64,000 nt of DNA, from contig NZ_OY764327.1 in NCBI RefSeq assembly GCF_963668385.1, positions 3,258,501-3,322,500 of the forward strand, in the 5' to 3' direction. This DNA is from an uncultured Carboxylicivirga sp. Lineage in GTDB: Bacteria > Bacteroidota > Bacteroidia > Bacteroidales > Marinilabiliaceae. Shown here one piece after another: positions 38,389 through 46,198 of this stretch. Within the stretch, counting starts at the first letter, position 1. Every line of letters starts with the position of its first letter. A program made the position numbers and the translations under genes. Below the pieces are notes generated by a model. The model saw nothing but the letters and a program-made list of their open reading frames with translations. It had not been told where the DNA came from and did no database searches.

Positions 38389-38852
38389 GGCAATAATGCT
38401 TTTTTGCAACAGAAAACGGTTATTACCCTTGGCAACATTCTGTTTTTGTCAATAAATAGGGCACTATCCATTGGTTACACAGTAAAAAAGATAAAAAACA
38501 GAGTAGAACCCTTGGATATTATGCTTTTTAGTTACACGATAAGCAGTTTACCGAAAGCATTTGTAGTTTTTGTAATCATGCAAAGGATATAACCGGGAGT
38601 ATAAATAGTAAAGCTCCTGGTCACACGAAAGATGAACGTGGCAGTATTGATTAATTTGCAATTACGTCGAACTTAAAAGTAGTTTATGGTAGTTGTGGGT
38701 TACTAAATTGATCAAAGGTGGTTGGCAAAATTGAGATGACAGTTCTGTATTCTAATATAATGATTTGTGTTTGTGCTTCGTAATACTAAAATATAACCCA
38801 TAACCAGGTTTATTTCCTCTGATTACAGGTCATCCCAATTCAGTGCTAATTA

Positions 38853-40100
38853 CTATTTAAATACACTTTTTCTAAACCAACTTTCGTTAAAGGTTAATCC
38901 TAATTTCACCGAGTGAAAATTCTCTTTTACCAAACCATTTTTTAGGCTTCCACCTTCTTTATATTCGTAGCCAACGTTAAGCAACGATGCATTTTTTAAT
39001 GGGATGGTAAAACCTGCGGTTATTCCTTTTTCGTGGAGCTCAACATCTTTTATTGATAAATATTTATCGGCATAAAAAGCCCCAATTCGATATTGCATTC
39101 GGTTAAAAACAGATCGGTATCTATTCTTTTGTGGACTCCATTGTATACCACCATTAAACTGTTGAGTGTCGCGTGTTTTACTGGTTGTATTTATCAGGTT
39201 AATATTCGACCAGTTTCCGGCATGATAGTCAAAAGCAAAAAGCCAGTTTTCATCATGCTGTAATGCTATGCCGGCTCCGTAAGTTGTGGGTAAAAACAAG
39301 TTATCAACATTGGTTTTGTCTGAGTAGTATTCGGCATCTCCATCGGTGTATACACGTTGTTTAAACCATGTAGTTAAACTGGTTTCGTTACTAAAGTTAG
39401 CTCCAAAACTCAGTTTATATTTGTGGATGGGTATAAAATATTGAAATCCATATTCAAGGTTAAAATTATTAACATGGTAAGAGTGTTCATTGTAAATCGT
39501 TTGTCCTGTTATGGCAGGATATTCCGATGTTTCAATTACATCAATGTTTCCCCAAAGTAAAGAACCTTTTAAACCCAACGAAAAATTACGAAATACTTCA
39601 ATACCATTCGACCAGGCCAGTTCAATTACCCCACCTTCGCCAGAATAGGTTACCGGATAGGTTGATGTAGTTCCAATTAAATATTTTTCCGACTGAATTT
39701 TATACCCAACATTAGAGTAGGGTGAAAGAGAAATGCCCATTCCCCAGCGTGGATTTACTTTAAAAGCCATTGAAATACCATTAATGTTGGTGTTAAAATT
39801 GGTTTGCTGCTCGCTCGAAGTTTCAAAAGTACTAAAGGTTCCTTTGGCCTGAATGTTAAATAACATGGTAAGGCTATCGAGCTTGCTAAGAGATGCCGGA
39901 TTAACCGTGTTGATATAGTTGGTAGCTGGCAAAGCTAACCCTGTATGCCCCATACCCATGTTAATAACATCACCTTTGTACTCAATGTTACCAATGCCAT
40001 ACATCGAGTATGGCGATGCAGTGTTGTTCTGAGCCAACGAAGTCAGGGATATCAGACTAATACATATAGTAGCAAAAGTTAGTCTATTCTTGAATGTCAT
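38853..40100 (-). CDS. Predicted outer-membrane beta-barrel protein
   Basis: This 415-residue protein has a signal peptide (ending LAQ) and a barrel-like pattern resembling the FadL/OmpP1-like and PorV-like proteins of Bacteroidota: SPYSMYGIGNIEYKG, MGMGHTGLALP, NPASLSKLDSLTM near the start and strand-like repeats to the end. Proteins of this type are commonly found next to DUF4270 lipoproteins. Its start overlaps the end of the DUF4270 gene by 17 bases, so the two are translated from one message. The function is unknown; an outer-membrane channel or a scaffold for the lipoprotein are both possible. Confidence 0.75.
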   Translation of the reverse strand: MTFKNRLTFATICISLISLTSLAQNNTASPYSMYGIGNIEYKGDVINMGMGHTGLALPATNYINTVNPASLSKLDSLTMLFNIQAKGTFSTFETSSEQQTNFNTNINGISMAFKVNPRWGMGISLSPYSNVGYKIQSEKYLIGTTSTYPVTYSGEGGVIELAWSNGIEVFRNFSLGLKGSLLWGNIDVIETSEYPAITGQTIYNEHSYHVNNFNLEYGFQYFIPIHKYKLSFGANFSNETSLTTWFKQRVYTDGDAEYYSDKTNVDNLFLPTTYGAGIALQHDENWLFAFDYHAGNWSNINLINTTSKTRDTQQFNGGIQWSPQKNRYRSVFNRMQYRIGAFYADKYLSIKDVELHEKGITAGFTIPLKNASLLNVGYEYKEGGSLKNGLVKENFHSVKLGLTFNESWFRKSVFK

Positions 40101-41427
40101 AGTAGTAATAGTAAATTCTTAATTCAGATTTGTAATTAGGGTTGTAATAACCACCCATTACCATGTAATCGAGTTGAGTACCTGCGTTTGAGTCGGTAAA
40201 TGAAATGGCCAATCCCTGATCGGGATCTATAATGGTTTCTTCAATTCTTTCATTTAAATAGCTGGTGATATCAAAAGAGTAGTAGGTGTTTTTGTTGTAC
40301 AAATAATCCTTTATCAATGTAGGGGTAAGTGTTTCGCCGCTCGAGTTGTATAAGTAATCGCCAATGTTATTAATCTTATCAATTTCGTTGATGTATATGG
40401 TAGATGGTAATTCGGAGTATTTCATATAATCCATTACCGGACGAAGAATTAAATTAGCTTTTACAATTCGTCCCTGCTCTTTTATTTCGAGTAAATTATT
40501 TAAGTAAGGAAAATCAATACGTATGCGATAACCATTTCCATTTTGGATAAGGCATTGGTTGTTGGTTTGGTTTTCGGGTAGTTTAATACTAGAGCTGGTT
40601 AGTTGATCCCAGGGATCTAATAAATTACTTTCTTCAATTTGTGTAAACTGATAAGTCGATGATTCCAAACTAAAATCGGTGGTGTACTTTTCTTTTTCAA
40701 GATTGGTAAGGTGTGAGTATAATCGTAGTTTACAAGTATCGGATGTGGTATTAATACCATAAATGGCATTGGTTAATAAGGTATCGGTCTGTACCGCAAA
40801 TCCTTTAAATTCATCCTGAAATAGAGTTTTGTAAGTCGATACATTTTTATTTTCGTTAATAAAGTCAACTATGTTGCTGGCAAATTGATTATTGAGCCTT
40901 ATCACAATGCTTTTTTGCTCTCCGGGCCACAATACCATGCTTTTAGTACCAAGCGGCTCGTCATTAAAATCAAAATGGTTAATGTTATTCAAATAGCTAC
41001 TTTTATTCTTCTCAATTTTCTCGGTAAGTTGATGAACCTTGAAAGATACAGTAGAGGTGGTATCTCCAATACTGTATCCACTGGGTTTGATTATTAACGC
41101 AATGGAATCTATAATTTGTTTGTCGTTGTCCCAGGTAAAAGATTCTGGTGTGGTGATAGCAAAGTAACAAGTGGCTTTTTGACCTCCAATAAGCGGATTG
41201 TTGTAATACCCCACCAACCCGGCATTCATGCCCGATGTTTGAACAGAGTCGGCTTTGATACTTGATAAATTGATCGAAACAGTATCTATTAAAGCTGTAT
41301 AGGTATTTGATCGTACAAAGCCTTTTGCTACGCCTAAGTCACCATCGTCGCAAGAGCTGATTCCTATAGTAAGTAAAACAAAAACCACCACTGGTAATGC
41401 TTTACGCAGAGTTGTTATTAATGACAT
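40084..41427 (-). CDS. DUF4270 family lipoprotein
   Basis: This 447-residue protein starts with a lipoprotein signal (VVFVLLTIGISSCDDGD); the ATG at 41427 is used, since the upstream frame begins only with TTG. The family pattern includes SNTYTALIDTVSINLSSIKAD, SGMNAGLVGYYNNPLIGGQKATCYFAI and a C-terminal DQGLAISFTDSN. DUF4270 proteins are Bacteroidota lipoproteins without a known function. It is co-transcribed with the barrel protein downstream and is divergent from the Kelch lipoprotein, with which it shares a promoter region containing a 14-bp inverted repeat. Confidence 0.85.
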   Translation of the reverse strand: MSLITTLRKALPVVVFVLLTIGISSCDDGDLGVAKGFVRSNTYTALIDTVSINLSSIKADSVQTSGMNAGLVGYYNNPLIGGQKATCYFAITTPESFTWDNDKQIIDSIALIIKPSGYSIGDTTSTVSFKVHQLTEKIEKNKSSYLNNINHFDFNDEPLGTKSMVLWPGEQKSIVIRLNNQFASNIVDFINENKNVSTYKTLFQDEFKGFAVQTDTLLTNAIYGINTTSDTCKLRLYSHLTNLEKEKYTTDFSLESSTYQFTQIEESNLLDPWDQLTSSSIKLPENQTNNQCLIQNGNGYRIRIDFPYLNNLLEIKEQGRIVKANLILRPVMDYMKYSELPSTIYINEIDKINNIGDYLYNSSGETLTPTLIKDYLYNKNTYYSFDITSYLNERIEETIIDPDQGLAISFTDSNAGTQLDYMVMGGYYNPNYKSELRIYYYYYDIQE

Positions 41428-41535
41428 AAATTGAATGATTCTTAAAAAATGATGATGCAAATAAAACGGTAAGTGAGGTTCAGCTTAAATCTATTCAACA
41501 AATGAAGTTGTGGAATCAATCTATGAGTGATGATA

Positions 41536-41588
41536 TTCAACTAACGTCAGTATAATATCTTTCAAGCGTCTCATTGACGTTTGTTGAA
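41536..41588. promoter_or_regulatory. Operator-like inverted repeat in a divergent promoter
   Basis: TTCAACTAACGTCA (41536-41549) and TGACGTTTGTTGAA (41575-41588) are complementary except for one pair. They flank 25 bases containing TATCTTTC, close to the -7 consensus and directed at the Kelch gene. The position between the DUF4270 and Kelch genes suggests a shared regulator, perhaps the LytTR protein at 44315-45049. That link is inference. Confidence 0.45.
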
Positions 41589-41688
41589 ACATTGCTGCCT
41601 GATATGGGGAAAGTTGGTGTTTTGGTTGATAAGTTTTTAAGTGGATAAATCAAGCATCTAGATTTGAAGCAAATTCAAAATAAACACA

Positions 41689-42702
41689 ATGCGAAAAAAT
41701 TTCTTTTATACATGGTTGTTGGTATTAATGGCAACATTAGTAGTATCGTGCAGCGATGATGATGACGAAGATTTATACGGAAACTGGATCAAATTAGGAG
41801 CATTTGAAGGGTATCCACGAAGCGATGCTGTTGCTTTTACGGTTGATGATTATGCATACTTGGGAACCGGATATAATGGCGATGAAGATATGCGTTTAAA
41901 CGATTTTTGGAAGTATGATGCCGAAAACGATTATTGGACGCAGGTAGAGAGTATGCCGGGTGCGGCACGTAATGGTGCTGTTGCCTTTAGTGCAAATGGA
42001 AAAGGATATGTTTCAACGGGTTTTGATGGTAAAAATAAATTAAACGATTTATGGGAATATAATCCATCTACTAATACGTGGGCACAAAAAGCTGACTTCC
42101 CGGGAACAGGCCGTTACGACGCCATTGCATTTAGTATTTCTGATAAAGGATATGTTGGAACAGGTTATGATGGTAATCTTTTAAAAGATCTTTATCAATA
42201 CGATCCTTCTTCTGATACTTGGACTAAAAAAGTAAGTGTTGGAGGAAGTAAACGAAGAAATGCTGTGGCTTTTGTTATTAAAGACAGAGCCTATGTTTGT
42301 ACCGGTACCGATAATGGTGAATACCTGGGTGACCTTTGGGAATATGATGCGGATGCAGACTCCTGGACAGAGAAACGTAAAATCGAGAATGATGCCAACG
42401 AAGACGAGAGTTATGATGACGATTATGAAATTGTAGGTATCTACTCTGTTGCTTTCACCAAATCTAATTTAGGTTATATCTCAACTGGTGGACCTGGTTA
42501 TCCTGGTGTTCGCACTTGGGAATACGATCCGATTGAGGATTTATGGACTGAGAGAAGCGAGTTTGAAGGAAGCGCTCGTTATGCAGCCGTTGCTTTTACG
42601 ATTAACGATGTCCCTTATGTTGCTACTGGCAGAAGTTCAAGCGTGTACTTCGACGATGTGTATAAATTTGATCCAAATGCCGAACAAGATGACGATGATT
42701 AA
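41689..42702 (+). CDS. Kelch-repeat lipoprotein
   Basis: This 337-residue protein has a lipoprotein signal (ATLVVSCSDDDDED; Cys21), so it is probably exported and anchored. It consists of six Kelch repeats, each with the pattern AVAF----YVGTG--G--L-DLWEYDP--D-W, which should close a six-bladed propeller. Kelch propellers bind proteins or glycans; no galactose oxidase copper site is visible, so I see no reason to call it an enzyme. The tail is acidic (EQDDDD). The DUF4907 gene overlaps its 3' end, giving translational coupling. Confidence 0.88.
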   Translation: MRKNFFYTWLLVLMATLVVSCSDDDDEDLYGNWIKLGAFEGYPRSDAVAFTVDDYAYLGTGYNGDEDMRLNDFWKYDAENDYWTQVESMPGAARNGAVAFSANGKGYVSTGFDGKNKLNDLWEYNPSTNTWAQKADFPGTGRYDAIAFSISDKGYVGTGYDGNLLKDLYQYDPSSDTWTKKVSVGGSKRRNAVAFVIKDRAYVCTGTDNGEYLGDLWEYDADADSWTEKRKIENDANEDESYDDDYEIVGIYSVAFTKSNLGYISTGGPGYPGVRTWEYDPIEDLWTERSEFEGSARYAAVAFTINDVPYVATGRSSSVYFDDVYKFDPNAEQDDDD

Positions 42703-43042
42703 TCAGCTAAAGAAGTATAGGCTTCACTATGTGTTGTTACTGGTAATGTTGATAATTTTTGGATCTGTTATGTTGGCTGGTTCTCGTGCAGATGACAAAA
42801 TATCAGCAAGCATAATATCATTAGATAATGGATATGGTTATGAAATTAAGGTAAATGATAAGGTGTTTATTCGTCAGGAATATATACCAGGTATTAAGGG
42901 ATATAACCATTTTAACACAGAAGCTCAGGCTCAAAAAGTAGCAGATTTAATTGTTGATAAATTAAAAAATAATGAATCGCCAACAATTGGCGCAGATGAA
43001 TTAATAAAAACAGGGGTTATTCAGCATGAAACGGTAAACTGA
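42695..43042 (+). CDS. DUF4907 family small membrane-anchored protein
   Basis: This 115-residue protein starts at an ATG inside the end of the Kelch gene (an alternative ATG is at 42689). One N-terminal membrane segment (YVLLLVMLIIFGSVML) is followed by a compact domain with GYGYEIKVNDKVFIRQEYIPGI and FNTEAQAQKVADLIVDKL, which fits the DUF4907 family of unknown function. The overlap with the Kelch stop codon suggests coupled translation and a shared role. A terminator follows. Confidence 0.8.
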   Translation: MINQLKKYRLHYVLLLVMLIIFGSVMLAGSRADDKISASIISLDNGYGYEIKVNDKVFIRQEYIPGIKGYNHFNTEAQAQKVADLIVDKLKNNESPTIGADELIKTGVIQHETVN

Positions 43043-43081
43043 AATACCTTGTTTGGGTTTAGATTAAAAAGGTGTATTTTG

Positions 43082-43112
43082 CGGGGAGTAACTCAGATTA
43101 TTCCCCGTTTTT
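43082..43112 (+). terminator. Terminator after DUF4907 gene
   Basis: A 10-bp stem with one wobble (CGGGGAGTAA with TTATTCCCCG) is followed by five T. It separates the Kelch-DUF4907 unit from the kinase gene. Confidence 0.8.
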
Positions 43113-43137
43113 GTATTAAAGCGTTTGATAAAGTGTA

Positions 43138-44325
43138 ATGAAAGTTTCGAATAAAATTTCAAGTATTACTATCCATTTGGTTATTTGGGTTGGATATTTT
43201 TTCTTGTTGTTTTATGGACCATCGGTAATGATGGGTAATAAAACAGCGTTTATGTTTTCCATTCGAACGTTGTTCGTGCACTTCATCCTTTTTTATTTTA
43301 ATACCTATGTTTTACTGCCTAAGCTTTTGGGGCGAAGTCATTATACCTACTATTTGTTATCGGTTGGGGGAGTGTTAGTGCTATTTTCTCTTTTTTATTG
43401 GACTACCGATGATTTAATAGGACTTCAACCGCCCGATGAGTGGGAGCACCATGGAGAGTTTGGGCATCAGGAATTTTCAGATGTTAATGATAGTACCGTG
43501 TGGCATCAGAACTTTGATCAATGGCAAAAAATGTCTCATCAGCAATTGTCTGGGGCCGATTCATTACATGCTAATCCTCCTCGTAAGCCTCGGTTTAAAA
43601 AAACATTTGGTTTCCCAATTCCTCCTGCTATTCGAATGGGTACCCTTTCTTCTATAGGTATTTTATTCATTAGTATATTGTTTTGGGTTATTGGGCAGTC
43701 GCGTATTCAGCACGAAAACGCAATGAAGTTGATGAATCAAAATCTCAAGAATGAGATGAAATTCCTAAAATCGCAGATTAATCCGCATTTCTTGTTTAAT
43801 GCACTCAATAATATCTATTCTCTGTCGGTGCTTAACTCTGTTAAAACGCCAGAAATGATCGTTAAGCTGTCGGAAATGTTGCGATATGTGCTATATGATT
43901 CTGAAGGCAAGAAAGTGCCACTTTCAAAAGAGGTGAGTTATATTCGCAATTTTATCGATTTTCAACGAGTGAAAATTGAAGGAATTCCTCAACTTCATGT
44001 CGATATTGAGCGTGTGGATGCTCAGTTGATGATCGAACCTATGTTGCTTATTCCTTTTATCGAAAATGCGTTTAAATATAGTAAGATTGAAGATACTCAA
44101 CATGGTTGGTTAAAAATGGTGCTAACCACAGAGAAAGGAGTATTGAGGTTGGAAATAAGAAACAGTTTATTGGGTAAAAATGTAAATGGCGAGCCGGGAG
44201 GTATTGGTGTTGAAAATACTAAGCAACGATTGACTATGCTTTATCCCGATAAGCATGAGTTATATGTTGGGCAAACTGAAGATGAATTCAGAGTATTACT
44301 AAAGATAGATTTAAATGAAGCTTAA
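43138..44325 (+). CDS. LytS-type sensor histidine kinase
   Basis: This 395-residue kinase has four membrane helices in two pairs (about 12-95 and 175-200). Between them is a hydrophilic segment of about 80 residues rich in His, Glu and Gln (EWEHHGEFGHQEFSD), which may face the periplasm and could bind metal or sense charge. The kinase domain has His217 in INPHFLFNALNNIY, LLIPFIENAFKYSK and GIGVENTKQRLTMLY. The partner LytTR regulator gene overlaps its 3' end by 11 bases. The neighbourhood suggests control of the DUF4270/Kelch cluster. Confidence 0.92.
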   Translation: MKVSNKISSITIHLVIWVGYFFLLFYGPSVMMGNKTAFMFSIRTLFVHFILFYFNTYVLLPKLLGRSHYTYYLLSVGGVLVLFSLFYWTTDDLIGLQPPDEWEHHGEFGHQEFSDVNDSTVWHQNFDQWQKMSHQQLSGADSLHANPPRKPRFKKTFGFPIPPAIRMGTLSSIGILFISILFWVIGQSRIQHENAMKLMNQNLKNEMKFLKSQINPHFLFNALNNIYSLSVLNSVKTPEMIVKLSEMLRYVLYDSEGKKVPLSKEVSYIRNFIDFQRVKIEGIPQLHVDIERVDAQLMIEPMLLIPFIENAFKYSKIEDTQHGWLKMVLTTEKGVLRLEIRNSLLGKNVNGEPGGIGVENTKQRLTMLYPDKHELYVGQTEDEFRVLLKIDLNEA

Positions 44326-45049
44326 TTGTATTGTAATAGATGATGAATTTCCGGCCAGGGAGTTGTTAACTGATTTTATTAGTAAACTACCTAATCTTGC
44401 GTTATTGGGTAAATTTGATTCTCCGTTAAAAGCTTTGGAAGTATTGCAATCCAATCAAGTGGATTTAATGTTTATCGATATTCAGATGCCCGAAATATCA
44501 GGTATCGACTTCCTGAAAACACTTCGGCATAAACCAATGGTGGTCATTACTTCGGCTTATCAGGAGTATGCTTTGGAAGGATACAGTTTAGATGTGATGG
44601 ATTATTTACTTAAACCATTTTCTTTCGATCGGTTTATGCAAAGTGTAAACAAAGCGATGGAAAGATATGCTGATAAATCGCCAATTGTTCCACCATCCGA
44701 AAGAACAGTTCCAACTCCATTAGAACCTGTAAAAGATTACATATTGGTGAAAGCTGATTATAAAATTCACCGAATAAAGTTCGATAATATTATTTGTATT
44801 GAAGGCATGCGCGAGTATGTCACTTATTTCTGCGATAACGATAAAGTTGTTGCCCTTGAATCATTGCGTGGTCTCGAAGGTATATTGCCATCCAATGTGT
44901 TTTTAAGAGTTCATAAATCATACATCATTAATGTTGATAAGATAACAACGTTTTATGGGAATCAGATTAAACTCGAAGGATTGACTAAATATGTGCCCAT
45001 AGGAAAGTCATATAAAGATTTGGTTCAGAAAAGATTAATGGAATCATAA
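44315..45049 (+). CDS. LytTR-family response regulator
   Basis: This 244-residue protein has a receiver domain (1-120, phospho-acceptor Asp55 in MFIDIQMPE, TSAYQEYALEGY and KPF) and a LytTR DNA-binding domain (about 140-243; VFLRVHKSYIINVDKI). It overlaps the kinase gene by 11 bases. It is similar in layout to the regulator at 29639 but belongs to a different operon. Candidate targets are its own promoter and the divergent promoter at 41428-41688. Confidence 0.93.
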   Translation: MKLNCIVIDDEFPARELLTDFISKLPNLALLGKFDSPLKALEVLQSNQVDLMFIDIQMPEISGIDFLKTLRHKPMVVITSAYQEYALEGYSLDVMDYLLKPFSFDRFMQSVNKAMERYADKSPIVPPSERTVPTPLEPVKDYILVKADYKIHRIKFDNIICIEGMREYVTYFCDNDKVVALESLRGLEGILPSNVFLRVHKSYIINVDKITTFYGNQIKLEGLTKYVPIGKSYKDLVQKRLMES

Positions 45050-45370
45050 AATTCAAGTAATTATAATGAAAGTATTTTGTACTTTTATTAAAGATTGAAA
45101 CTTTCAATTAATTCCCTCCTTTTTTAAGATTATTAACAATAGCCGCTATTAACGTTTTAACATATGTTATTAAATGGCATATTTAAAGAGCGTGTGCGTA
45201 ATGTGTAGTAAATCAATAGATAGTGGATTTGTTGTGTAAGCATTTATTCTTTGTGACTTAGGTATAAATACCTATTTGGGTTAACTATTTTAATTAGAAT
45301 TAATAAAAATAGTAAAAAAATAACCTAAAAATAATAATAGTACCAAATACTATTATATATTTGCTTCGCA
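45050..45370 (+). promoter_or_regulatory. AraR-region promoter and operator candidate
   Basis: The 321-base gap has no gene. It holds a 12-bp palindrome TAACATATGTTA (45158-45169). Near the araR start lies a perfect 9-bp inverted repeat, ATAATAGTA (45334-45342) and TACTATTAT (45348-45356). It abuts TATATTTG (45356-45363), which matches the -7 consensus 8 bases before the ATG. The same palindrome type recurs upstream of araA at 46074-46096, so this is probably the binding site of AraR, giving autoregulation. Confidence 0.6.
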
Positions 45371-46063
45371 ATGATGTTAACAAGTGAAAAATATAACAAG
45401 TTCTCGAAGTATTATGTCGCAATCGACTGTGTTATCTTTGGTTACGAAGATGGCGATTTGCGATTGTTGCTTTATCATCGCGGCTTTGAACCAGCTAAAG
45501 GTCAATGGTCGTTGATGGGAGGGTTTGTTGGTGATGAAGAATCGTCGGACGATGCAGCACATCGGATTTTAAAGAAAATAACAGGTTTAGAAGATTTATA
45601 TCTCGAACAGGTACAAGTATATACCGATCCCAAACGTGATCCGGAAGGACGTGTAATGAGTATTGGTTATTATGCTCTTATTCGTATCGATAAGCATAAA
45701 TCAAATAAGGTACGCGAAAATGGTGCTCATTGGTGGTCGGTAAAAGAATTGCCTAATCTGGTTTTTGACCATAAATTAATGGTTGAAAATGCACTAGATA
45801 AGCTTCAGTTAAAAGCCGGTTTGGAATTGGTAGGTAGTGAGTTACTACCCGATAAATTTACTTTGTTGCAGTTGCGTCGCTTGTATGAGGCTATATTTCA
45901 ACACGATTTAGATACCGGAAATTTTCGTAAAAAAGTGTTGGCTCTAGATGTGTTGGAGCGATTAGAAGAAAAAAATACCACAGAATCGAGGCGAGGAGCT
46001 TATTACTTTAAGTTCAAAGAAGGACTTAAAGACAAGTCATTTGATAGGTTGGGTAAAATGTAA
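45371..46063 (+). CDS. araR: AraR-type Nudix-family arabinose regulator
   Basis: This 230-residue protein has an N-terminal Nudix domain (about 15-140) and a C-terminal winged helix (about 160-215). Its Nudix box at about 50-72 (GGFVGDEESSDDAAHRIL) lacks the catalytic REUxEE glutamates. In Bacteroides, the arabinose repressor AraR is a protein of this type encoded beside the arabinose operon, and this gene has the same position upstream of araA. It should bind DNA as a repressor released by L-arabinose. The start is the first of two adjacent ATGs. The leader is very short, with the -7 element ending 8 bases upstream. A paralogue lies at 25353-26117. Confidence 0.87.
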   Translation: MMLTSEKYNKFSKYYVAIDCVIFGYEDGDLRLLLYHRGFEPAKGQWSLMGGFVGDEESSDDAAHRILKKITGLEDLYLEQVQVYTDPKRDPEGRVMSIGYYALIRIDKHKSNKVRENGAHWWSVKELPNLVFDHKLMVENALDKLQLKAGLELVGSELLPDKFTLLQLRRLYEAIFQHDLDTGNFRKKVLALDVLERLEEKNTTESRRGAYYFKFKEGLKDKSFDRLGKM

Positions 46064-46073
46064 GTTTGAAAGT

Positions 46074-46096
46074 ATAATAGTAGAAGTTACTATAAC
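46074..46096. promoter_or_regulatory. AraR operator candidate upstream of araA
   Basis: ATAATAGTA (46074-46082), a 5-base spacer, and TACTATAAC (46088-46096). The left half and the spacing are identical to the site at 45334-45356, and the right half matches in seven of nine bases. It lies about 100 bases before the araA start codon. Confidence 0.6.
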
Positions 46097-46198
46097 TAAT
46101 TTGTATATTTAATAAAAATAAAAACTAAGGATCAGATTATCAGTTGAGTTAGTAAAGTATAAAATGCAACTTTAATCTGATTAATAAAGCAAGTAACA

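Noticed and set aside
38235-38592. Short frames of 78 and 82 residues on both strands in the repeat region
   Set aside because: They lie in the direct repeat and AT-rich tail, overlap each other, and show no domain or start signal. Hydrophobicity comes from AT-rich codons.
42488-42694. Longer 5' frame in front of the DUF4907 gene
   Set aside because: This part overlaps the Kelch gene in another frame; the family domain and membrane anchor begin only at 42689-42695.
41689-42702. Galactose oxidase function for the Kelch protein
   Set aside because: No copper ligands or Tyr-Cys cofactor pattern is visible; only the propeller repeats are supported.
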